Assembly (NCBI GenBank): GCA_003483675.1
Contig: DMYK01000044.1
Span: 4,121 to 12,462, forward strand
Direction: 5' to 3'
DNA length: 8,342 bases
DNA from: Microcoleaceae cyanobacterium UBA11344
Lineage (GTDB): Bacteria > Cyanobacteriota > Cyanobacteriia > Cyanobacteriales > Microcoleaceae
Shown: positions 1 to 6,067 of the stretch, piece after piece
Layout of the letters: each line of letters starts with the position of its first letter
Numbering within the stretch: the stretch's first letter is position 1
The notes under the pieces: generated by a model
Told to the model about the DNA's origin: nothing
Database searches by the model: none
What the model saw: the letters and a program-made list of their open reading frames with translations, nothing else
Position numbers and translations under genes: made by a program

Positions 1-28
1 AACCTCACTCGCACCAAAAAATATTCAC

Positions 29-41
29 CGGGAAAATCCCG
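29..41. repeat. Short dyad upstream of cphB
   Basis: CGGGA (29-33) and TCCCG (37-41) are perfect inverted arms around a 3-base AAA spacer, 58 bases before the cphB ATG. This could be an operator or a small leader hairpin, but five-base arms also arise by chance. The rest of 1-98 shows no promoter I can defend. Confidence 0.25.
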
Positions 42-84
42 ATTGTATCCACAGCCACGGCAAAATTGAATTTCACATCCAACA

Positions 85-91
85 GAGGAAG
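85..91 (+). promoter_or_regulatory. Ribosome binding site that decides the cphB start
   Basis: GAGGAAG lies 7 bases before the ATG at 99. It supports that start over the in-frame TTG at 66, which has no purine-rich element in front of it. Confidence 0.7.
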
Positions 92-98
92 ACACACC

Positions 99-989
99 AT
101 GCAGCAGTTGACATCTCAAGCCCTTGAACACATCCCCCAGCGCACAAAAACCTCGATTATGGTCATCGGGGGAGCCGAAGACAAAGTTCATGGACGGGAG
201 ATTCTGAACACCTTTTTTTGCCGTGCTGGGGGTACAGAATCTCGGCTGGCGATTATTCCCTGCGCTTCGCGAGATCCAGAAGGGATCAGCAGCCGCTACC
301 GCACCATCTTTGAGGAAATGGGCGTCAGCGTTGTCAAAGTCCTTGACATCCGCGAACGCGAACAGGGCGAAAACCCCGTGTGGAAAGATTACTTAGAAGA
401 CTGTACAGGCGTATTCATCACAGGTGGCGACCAACTGCGACTCTGCGGCTTGCTGGCGGATACCCCACTAATGGAGAAAATTCGCAAATCAGCCCTCGAA
501 GGCAAAATTACCCTCGCAGGCACCAGCGCCGGCGCTGCGGTGATGGGCCATCAGATGATTGCAGGCGGCGGCAGTGGCGCCTCCCCGAACCGCTCTTTAG
601 TAGATTTGGCAGACGGACTTAACATTATCCCCGAGATCATCGTAGACCAGCATTTTCACAACCGCAATCGCATGGCTCGCTTGCTCTCGGCTGTTGCATC
701 ACACCCGGAGCTTCTGGCTCTAGGTATTGATGAAGACACCTGCGCCCTATTTGAAGGAGACGACACGATTAAAGTCATTGGTAAAGGCTCAGTGACTATT
801 GTCGATTCTAGGGAAATGTTTTATACCAACGAGCCTAGTGTAGGAGCGACAGAACCCTTGAGTCTGTTCAATCTGCGCCTGCACGTCCTGTGTCACGGAG
901 ATTGCTACAATATATCCCTAGGTAAAGCCATGCCGTCTGCTGCCTGTTCCGAGTCTGGGTGGCCTCCTGAATGCCGCACATCTAACTAA
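99..989 (+). CDS. cphB: Cyanophycinase (peptidase family S51)
   Basis: This cytoplasmic serine exopeptidase hydrolyses cyanophycin (multi-L-arginyl-poly-L-aspartate) to beta-Asp-Arg dipeptides, releasing stored nitrogen. The product has 296 residues. The nucleophile elbow GTSAG places Ser143; His185 lies in DQHFHNRNRMARL and Glu212 in GIDEDTCAL. These sit at a constant offset of 11 from the Ser132/His174/Glu201 triad I recall for Synechocystis CphB, so the catalytic set looks intact. Other family landmarks are VIGGAEDK near residue 22 and FITGGDQLRL near 107. The ATG at 99 is preferred because GAGGAAG lies 7 bases upstream; an in-frame TTG at 66 would add 11 residues without a ribosome site. 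The tail after about residue 265 is Cys/Ser/Pro-rich and longer than in the 271-residue Synechocystis enzyme; it is probably non-catalytic. cphA follows on the same strand. Confidence 0.96.
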   Translation: MQQLTSQALEHIPQRTKTSIMVIGGAEDKVHGREILNTFFCRAGGTESRLAIIPCASRDPEGISSRYRTIFEEMGVSVVKVLDIREREQGENPVWKDYLEDCTGVFITGGDQLRLCGLLADTPLMEKIRKSALEGKITLAGTSAGAAVMGHQMIAGGGSGASPNRSLVDLADGLNIIPEIIVDQHFHNRNRMARLLSAVASHPELLALGIDEDTCALFEGDDTIKVIGKGSVTIVDSREMFYTNEPSVGATEPLSLFNLRLHVLCHGDCYNISLGKAMPSAACSESGWPPECRTSN

Positions 990-1385
990 TACAGAACATC
1001 ATCGTCATCAATCACCAGCCATCAGTTATTAGTTGCTAGCAAACGATCGACAGCCAAGCTATTTGAGAAGGCCGAGGAGAGATTTTTAGGTGTGGTGAGA
1101 AAAATTTTAGATCGTAGAAAAGCCGATATGAGATCTTGAGGTACAAGCCACCTGGTCGAGCACCGAATTAATCTAAAATCTAACATCTAAAATTGATTGA
1201 ACCGCAGTTGCTCCTAGTTTATAACTGTGGCATCGACCCGAAAATCTCAAATTGGGCGGCCCTTAACTGAAAATTCAGGACAAAAATGTTCTCAGCGAAC
1301 AGTTTATTGGGTAATCAAGCTTGAAATTGAATAAATGCTCCAATTACCGATAAGATTTCCCCGACCTATACCATCTGTGAGTGCT
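990..1385. other. cphB-cphA intergenic region
   Basis: No credible gene is present in these 396 bases. There is no clear intrinsic terminator after cphB, so read-through into cphA is possible, but the length leaves room for a separate cphA promoter. Visible structure: ATTTTAGAT at 1104-1112, inverted relative to two ATCTAAAAT copies at 1171-1179 and 1185-1193; a heptamer tandem repeat at 1171-1191; a dyad CTGAA-AA-TTCAG at 1267-1278; and a dyad TGTTC-N5-GAACA at 1287-1301. No GTA-N8-TAC NtcA box was found by eye, although nitrogen control would be expected for this pathway. Confidence 0.6.
1171..1191. repeat. Heptanucleotide tandem repeat, three ATCTAAA units
   Basis: The units are ATCTAAA (1171-1177), ATCTAAC (1178-1184) and ATCTAAA (1185-1191), contiguous with one substitution. 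The seven-base period matches the STRR class of short tandem repeats known from filamentous cyanobacteria. It lies about 195 bases before the cphA start. Confidence 0.6.
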
Positions 1386-4106
1386 ATGAAAATACTAAAA
1401 ATCCAGACCTTGCGCGGCCCCAACTACTGGAGCATCCGACGCCACAAACTTGTCCTCATGCGTCTGGATTTAGAGGAGTTGGCAGACAAAAAAACATCTC
1501 AAATTCCCGGCTTCTACGAGGGGTTGACCACCTTGCTGCCCAGTTTAATCGAGCATTTTTGTTCCCCTGGCCGTCAGGGAGGCTTTCTGCAACGTCTTAG
1601 AGAAGGCACGATGATGGGACACGTAATAGAACACGTAGCCCTAGAACTTCAGCAAATGGCAGGAATGCCGGTCGGGTTCGGTCGCACCAGGGAGACTGCG
1701 ACTCCTGGTATTTACCAAGTGGTACTTGAGTATCAAAACGAACAAGCAGGTCGCTACGCTGCGAGGGCGGGCGTGCGGCTGTGCCAGAGTATTGCTAATA
1801 CTGGCACTTACTCGTCTACAGAGTTAGCCCAAGATTTAAGAGACCTCACAGAGTTTGCTGCGACGGCGGCCCTGGGGCCGAGTACGGAAACACTGATTAA
1901 GGAAGCAGAAGCTCGCGGCATTCCCTGGATACAGTTGAGTGCTAGGTTTATGATTCAGCTAGGCTACGGGATTCACCAAAAACGGATTCAAGCAACTTTG
2001 AGCAACCGCACGGGAGTTTTGGGCGTAGAACTAGCCTGCGACAAGGAAGGTACTAAAAATATCCTGGCTAGTGCTGGTGTGCCGGTGCCGAGAGGAACGG
2101 TAATTCACTATTTAGACGAACTACGAGGTGCGATCGAAGAAGTTGGCGGTTATCCCATTGTGATTAAACCATTAGACGGCAATCACGGACGCGGGATTAC
2201 GATCGACATCAATTCCTGGGAAGTAGCAGCAGAAGCCTATGACCTCGCTAGCGCCGCCTCGAAAACTAAGAGCATCATTATTGAGCGCTATTACACCGGT
2301 CGCGACCACAGAGTTTTGGTAGTCAACGGTCAAGTCGTCGCAGTTGCAGAACGAGTCCCCGCTAACGTTGTGGGCAACGGTAAGCTGACAGTACAAGAAC
2401 TCATTGAAGAGGTCAACCGTGATCCGCAACGGGGAGACGGACATGATAATGTGCTCACCCGGATCGTTGTCGATAAATTGTCTTTGGATTTGCTGCAAAA
2501 ACAAGGATACTCGATGGACTCCGTATTGCCGGCGGGCGAAAGAGTATTTTTGCGGGCGACAGCCAACTTGAGCACTGGTGGAATTGCAGTCGATCGCACT
2601 GACGAAATTCACCCGGAAAATGCCTGGCTATTTTCCAGAGTTGCCAAAATTATCGGTTTGGACATCGCCGGAATTGATGTCGTAACACCCGATATCTCCC
2701 AACCACTGCGCGATGTCAACGGCGTCATTGTCGAAGTCAACGCAGCACCGGGTTTCAGAATGCACGTCGCGCCTAGTCAGGGTTTGCCCCGCAACGTCGC
2801 CGGTGCCGTCTTTGATATGCTGTTTCCCTCGCCTCAATCGAGCCGGGTGCCGATTTTAGCTGTTACCGGGACAAACGGCAAAACCACTACCACTCGCCTG
2901 CTTGCCCACATTTTCAAGCAGACCGGTCAGGTTACGGGCTACACAACTACCGATGGCACTTACATCGGCGAATATTTGGTGGAAAGCGGAGACAATACTG
3001 GGCCGCAGAGTGCTCAATTGATTTTGTCCGATCCGACGGTAGAAGTCGCGGTGCTGGAAACGGCCAGGGGTGGGATTTTGCGATCGGGCTTGGGATTCGA
3101 CCAGTGCGATGTCGGCGTCGTCTTGAACGTCGCGGCCGACCACTTGGGCATTGGCGACATCGACACGGTGGAACAACTAGCAACCCTCAAGAGCGTGCTC
3201 GTCGAGTCGGTGATGCCCAAAGGCTATGCAGTCTTGAACGCCGACGACCCGCTGGTAGCACAAATGGCGCAGCGTGTCAAGGCTCAAATTGCATATTTTT
3301 CGATGAACCCGGACAACGAACTGGTTGCCAAACATACCGCTGCGGGCGGGCTGGCTGCGATTTACGAGAATGGCTATTTGTCGATCTTAAAAGGCGATTG
3401 GACGCTGAGAATTGAGCAGGCGGTCAACGTGCCCTTGACGATGGGCGGACGCGCACCGTTTATGATTGCTAATGCTTTGGCTGCTTGTTTGGCTGCTTTT
3501 GCCCAAGGATTGAAGATAGAGGACATTCGGGCTGCTTTGTCAAGCTTTCAGGCATCGGTTGGTCAAACTCCCGGACGGATGAACCTGTTTAATTTGGGCA
3601 GCTATCACGCTTTGCTCGACTACGCCCACAATCCCCACAGCTACAAGGCTTTGGGCTCTTTTGTGCAGAATTGGGATGGCATGCGGATTGGGGTAGTTGG
3701 CGGGCCTGGAGACAGGCGAGATGAGGATTTTGTAACCTTGGGTCAACTTTCGGCTGAGATTTTCGATCGCATTATTGTCAAGGAAGATGTCGATCGACGC
3801 GGGCGAGCTCCCGGTAGCGCGGCCGAGTTGATTTGTCAAGGGATTGCAGAGGCGATTTCTCTACGAACCCCAGATCAACCTAAAGTTGAATACGAGTTGA
3901 TTCTCGATGAAACAACAGCCATTAACAAGGCTTTAGATGAGGCACCGGCTGGCAGTTTGGTGGTAATTTTACCTGAAGGTGTCAACAAAGCTCTGAGTTT
4001 AATTGAGGCGCGGAAACCGATTCAGGAATCTGTGGAAGTTCAAAATGGTTTAGAGCGATCGGAGTTGCAGGAAAGTTTAAAACCGATTGTTGTGAATCAA
4101 GGCTAA
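1386..4106 (+). CDS. cphA: Cyanophycin synthetase
   Basis: This enzyme makes cyanophycin by alternating ATP-dependent additions of Asp to the backbone and Arg to the Asp side chains. The 906-residue product is within the usual cyanobacterial range (about 870-900). Three domains are visible in order. The N domain (about 1-165) begins MKILKIQTLRGPNYWSIRRH and carries HVIEH at 79-83. An ATP-grasp domain (about 210-480) has KPLDGNHGRGI at 261-271 and VEVNAAPGFRMH at 449-460. A Mur-ligase-like domain (from about 488) has the P-loop GTNGKTTTTR at 495-504, ETARGGILRSGLG at 558-570 and DYAHNP at 745-750. In published structures the ATP-grasp domain adds Asp and the Mur-like domain adds Arg. I chose the ATG at 1386 because the protein then opens with the family-typical MKILKIQTLRGPNYWS; the ATG at 1335 adds 17 atypical residues. 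Neither start has a clear Shine-Dalgarno. Confidence 0.97.
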   Translation: MKILKIQTLRGPNYWSIRRHKLVLMRLDLEELADKKTSQIPGFYEGLTTLLPSLIEHFCSPGRQGGFLQRLREGTMMGHVIEHVALELQQMAGMPVGFGRTRETATPGIYQVVLEYQNEQAGRYAARAGVRLCQSIANTGTYSSTELAQDLRDLTEFAATAALGPSTETLIKEAEARGIPWIQLSARFMIQLGYGIHQKRIQATLSNRTGVLGVELACDKEGTKNILASAGVPVPRGTVIHYLDELRGAIEEVGGYPIVIKPLDGNHGRGITIDINSWEVAAEAYDLASAASKTKSIIIERYYTGRDHRVLVVNGQVVAVAERVPANVVGNGKLTVQELIEEVNRDPQRGDGHDNVLTRIVVDKLSLDLLQKQGYSMDSVLPAGERVFLRATANLSTGGIAVDRTDEIHPENAWLFSRVAKIIGLDIAGIDVVTPDISQPLRDVNGVIVEVNAAPGFRMHVAPSQGLPRNVAGAVFDMLFPSPQSSRVPILAVTGTNGKTTTTRLLAHIFKQTGQVTGYTTTDGTYIGEYLVESGDNTGPQSAQLILSDPTVEVAVLETARGGILRSGLGFDQCDVGVVLNVAADHLGIGDIDTVEQLATLKSVLVESVMPKGYAVLNADDPLVAQMAQRVKAQIAYFSMNPDNELVAKHTAAGGLAAIYENGYLSILKGDWTLRIEQAVNVPLTMGGRAPFMIANALAACLAAFAQGLKIEDIRAALSSFQASVGQTPGRMNLFNLGSYHALLDYAHNPHSYKALGSFVQNWDGMRIGVVGGPGDRRDEDFVTLGQLSAEIFDRIIVKEDVDRRGRAPGSAAELICQGIAEAISLRTPDQPKVEYELILDETTAINKALDEAPAGSLVVILPEGVNKALSLIEARKPIQESVEVQNGLERSELQESLKPIVVNQG

Positions 4107-4127
4107 ATTCTTAAGTCTCATTTAATT

Positions 4128-4169
4128 AATAGGTTGGGTTTACTTGTGTTAAACCCAACCTATTTTTTT
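4128..4169 (+). terminator. Intrinsic terminator of cphA
   Basis: A perfect 13-bp stem pairs 4130-4142 (core AGGTTGGGTTTA) with 4150-4162 (TAAACCCAACCT) around a 7-base loop. It is followed by seven T residues at 4163-4169, and the first can extend the stem with flanking A residues. It begins 21 bases after the cphA stop. The AGGTTGGGTTT/AAACCCAACCT hairpin is also, from memory, a common dispersed motif in cyanobacterial genomes, so it may be a repeat recruited as a terminator. Confidence 0.9.
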
Positions 4170-4204
4170 AGGACTTTCGCTTTAATTGCCGATCGATGCT
4201 ATAG

Positions 4205-4231
4205 GGGCCTAGGGCCTAGGGCCTAGGGCCT
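4205..4231. repeat. Heptanucleotide tandem repeat, GGGCCTA x3.9
   Basis: Three perfect GGGCCTA units (4205-4225) plus GGGCCT (4226-4231) run without interruption. Overlapping CCTAGG palindromes make the array partly self-complementary. The period of seven fits cyanobacterial STRR repeats, which vary in copy number by slippage. Confidence 0.9.
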
Positions 4232-4249
4232 GGTCAAACAAAAGTATGA

Positions 4250-4376
4250 TATAGCAGTCGCCAAGGCGCTTTGGTCATTGAGCGGAGTCGAAATGTCCAC
4301 TTCGACGGAGTTTATCCTGAGCGTAGCCGAAGGGCTCAGTGACCGAAATATCCTAATCGCCTTGGCGGTTGCTATA
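4250..4376. mobile_element. MITE-like inverted-repeat element (127 bp, non-coding)
   Basis: Terminal arms 4250-4268 and 4358-4376 are inverted copies matching at 17 of 19 positions. Just inside, GGTCATTGAGC (from 4273) pairs with GCTCAGTGACC (to 4344) with one mismatch, and GTCGAA pairs with TTCGAC near the centre, so almost the whole element can fold into one long hairpin. The ends read TATAGCA and TGCTATA, compatible with insertion at a TA target, as for MITEs of IS630/Tc1-type elements (inference). The interior resembles dispersed GAGCGGAGTCGAA-type repeats that I recall from cyanobacterial genomes. No transposase is encoded. A REP-like dispersed hairpin is the alternative. Confidence 0.65.
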
Positions 4377-4417
4377 ACTATTCAAAAGGAATAGAAACAA
4401 TTCTTTAAAATTAATTC

Positions 4418-4430
4418 TGCCAAAATGGCA
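4418..4430. repeat. Short dyad TGCCA-AAA-TGGCA
   Basis: Perfect 5-base inverted arms lie around AAA, 70 bases before the RTX gene start. A partial copy (GCCAAAATGG) recurs just after the same gene, at about 5857-5866. This may be an operator or chance. Confidence 0.25.
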
Positions 4431-4450
4431 ACACCAGCCAAATTTATTGA

Positions 4451-4464
4451 TTTACGATCGTAAA
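4451..4464. promoter_or_regulatory. Candidate operator: perfect 14-bp palindrome
   Basis: TTTACGATCGTAAA is identical to its own reverse complement. It sits 35 bases before the ATG of the RTX gene, where a dimeric regulator could act on the promoter or the 5' leader. The CGATCG core is common in this genome, but the flanking TTTA/TAAA symmetry extends well beyond it. The binding protein is unknown. Confidence 0.45.
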
Positions 4465-4499
4465 AACTGCATTTGTGGGAATCACAAACAGATAATATC

Positions 4500-5825
4500 A
4501 TGGCGAATACTCTATTTTTACAACCAAGTTCTGCCCTTGATAATTCCAATCCTAACTATGCTCGTGCTACAGGAGGGGCTGTTTTTTCCGATTATAGTCA
4601 AACGGCTTCAGGAACTTTGACTGTCGCCGAGACAGATTCCTTAGTCAAAGGTGGGGTATCTGCTGCTATTGCTGATGCCCAAGCTGTTTTTAGCAATGAT
4701 CCAAATTTCTCTGCCCTCTTTACTGACAGTGTTGTAATTGGTATTGGTGGAACATCTCAGGGAAGTTCTAGCAGTGAAGCTAAAGTGATTGCTAGTTTTT
4801 CTGTCGCCCAAAATCAAACCTTCTCTTTCGATTTTGCAGCCGGGTTACAACTACAAGCCAAAGAAATTGAAAATCCTAATGCTGAATATAACCAGGCTGA
4901 GGGTAAAACCTCTTTCCTCGTGTTAGAAACATCCGATGCCAAAAGGCCGAAAGTATTAGATTATTTTGGCATGAATGGGAAGTTAATTTCTTCTGAGCAA
5001 ATCGGCGATCTTACGTTGAGATATTCTCGCGACAACGACCACGTTACCATTACCGAGTACAATCCAACCACTGATATTGATGGCAACAATGGCGTAGATT
5101 TTGTCACAGGCGCGGCTAGTGGTAATTATCAGAGACAGTTTGAGAGCGATACTAACATAACCATAGTGGAACTGAATAACAGTGACACTAAATTTAAGCA
5201 GGATACTGTCATCGGTAAACTGGGTTCAGATGTCATCTATGGCACTATCTGGAATGATAAAATAGACGGCACTAAAGACGCAGACGGGAAGACAACCAAA
5301 GGCAAAGAGGGCGATCATCAACTAAAGGGAAACAACAACGTAGACAAAATATATGGCAGCCTGGGAGACGATCAAATTCATGGGGAAGAAGGCGATGATA
5401 TCCTTGAAGGTGGTTCAGGCAATGATAAGTTGGACGGTGGTGACGGAAACGATAAACTTTATGGTAGCTATGATAATGATACCCTGACTGGTGGTTCGGG
5501 TAATGATACCCTGGTTGGTGGTGTTGGCAATGATGTGATGTGGGGCGATCAGGGCAACGAGTTCTTTCTTTTCCAGAATGGTGATAGCTTGCTCACCGGA
5601 GAGTTAGATATTATCAAGGACTTCCAAGCTGATCAAGATCAGATGGGATTGCAGGGATGGGGTACGATTAATGCCTCAGATTTGTTAGGAGGAATCGCGA
5701 CATCACCATTTCAGATCAGCGATACCCAAGATGGTACTCTTTTAAGTTCTAGTTCGGGTGGAAAAGTTCTTTTGTCAGGTGTGAACTCAACTCAACTCAG
5801 TGCCCAGAATTTCATGTTTGCTTAA
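4500..5825 (+). CDS. RTX calcium-binding repeat protein, probably secreted by type I
   Basis: The product has 441 residues. Nine contiguous RTX nonapeptides occupy about 277-357, for example GGSGNDKLD (304-312), GGDGNDKLY (313-321) and GGSGNDTLV (331-339). Such repeats bind calcium and fold into a parallel beta-roll after export. Two degenerate units precede them (239-256), separated by a polar, Lys-rich insert (257-276). After the repeats, residues 369-441 have the DFQADQDQMGL pattern and end NFMFA, like the uncleaved C-terminal signals of type I substrates. There is no N-terminal signal peptide. Residues 1-235 form an unrecognised, probably beta-rich domain (FSVAQNQTFSFDF at 100-112), so the activity is unknown. 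I chose the ATG at 4500; an in-frame TTG at 4473 would add 9 residues, and neither start has a good ribosome site. No ABC exporter is in the window. The gene converges on the DUF4347 gene. Confidence 0.88.
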   Translation: MANTLFLQPSSALDNSNPNYARATGGAVFSDYSQTASGTLTVAETDSLVKGGVSAAIADAQAVFSNDPNFSALFTDSVVIGIGGTSQGSSSSEAKVIASFSVAQNQTFSFDFAAGLQLQAKEIENPNAEYNQAEGKTSFLVLETSDAKRPKVLDYFGMNGKLISSEQIGDLTLRYSRDNDHVTITEYNPTTDIDGNNGVDFVTGAASGNYQRQFESDTNITIVELNNSDTKFKQDTVIGKLGSDVIYGTIWNDKIDGTKDADGKTTKGKEGDHQLKGNNNVDKIYGSLGDDQIHGEEGDDILEGGSGNDKLDGGDGNDKLYGSYDNDTLTGGSGNDTLVGGVGNDVMWGDQGNEFFLFQNGDSLLTGELDIIKDFQADQDQMGLQGWGTINASDLLGGIATSPFQISDTQDGTLLSSSSGGKVLLSGVNSTQLSAQNFMFA

Positions 5826-6067
5826 AGAAAATGAATCCAAAATAATTAAATTAACAGCCAAAATGGAGGACATCATAGGTGACGATGCCCTCGATTTTAG
5901 CCACTATTCTTACAATCGCCCAACTAAGTCAAGACTTACGCACGGGGTCAAAAACCCGGTTTCTGCGTCAACCTCTCTGGTCGAAACCCGGGTTTTTTTG
6001 CGTAAGTCCTATAAGTTTGGTGCAGAGTTTTCACAATTTGTCAAACCACCGTCCAAATTTCGACCAT
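5826..6067. other. Convergent intergenic region
   Basis: These 242 bases separate the 3' ends of the RTX and DUF4347 genes. Apart from the nested hairpin at 5933-6008 nothing structured stands out. Short + strand frames starting near 5800 and 5879 read through the hairpin and are not credible genes. Confidence 0.6.
5933..6008. repeat. Nested inverted repeat of the GACTTACGCA family; possible bidirectional terminator
   Basis: The outer arms GACTTACGCA (5933-5942) and TGCGTAAGTC (5999-6008) are perfect. An inner 10-bp stem pairs AAAAACCCGG (5950-5959) with CCGGGTTTTT (5988-5997), then TTTC (5960-5963) with GAAA (5983-5986). On the + strand the inner stem runs into T residues (5993-5999), so it could stop RTX transcription. 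On the - strand AAAAACCCGG reads as a stem arm ending in T residues, so it could stop the opposing gene too. From memory, AGGACTTACGCA-type hairpins are widely dispersed in filamentous cyanobacteria. Confidence 0.75.

Larger units (their letters stand above)
4107..4499. other. Repeat-rich intergenic region between cphA and the RTX gene
   Basis: There is no gene in these 393 bases. In order they hold the cphA terminator, a GGGCCTA tandem repeat, a 127-bp inverted-repeat element, a small dyad at 4418-4430, and a 14-bp palindrome at 4451-4464. The promoter of the RTX gene should lie in about 4380-4490, which is AT-rich, but I cannot fix its -10 and -35 boxes. Confidence 0.7.

Noticed and set aside
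66..98. TTG start extending cphB by 11 residues
   Set aside because: It has no ribosome site. The ATG at 99 has GAGGAAG in good position, and its product aligns at a constant offset with the known catalytic residues.
380..622. 80-codon + strand frame inside cphB
   Set aside because: It is Arg-rich and out of frame within the cphB catalytic region; a shadow.
1335..1385. ATG start extending cphA by 17 residues
   Set aside because: The extra residues are not typical of the family, and the protein from 1386 opens with the conserved MKILKIQTLRGPNYWS. Neither start has a clear Shine-Dalgarno, so a small doubt remains.
1..1385. NtcA box GTA-N8-TAC upstream of cphB or cphA
   Set aside because: GTA triplets near 45, 1116, 1141 and 1311 were checked and none has TAC at the right distance.
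2172..3839. Several - strand open frames of 68-146 codons opposite cphA
   Set aside because: They lie wholly within an intact, well-recognised gene, encode low-complexity or Cys/Arg/Ser-rich sequence, and look like antisense shadows.
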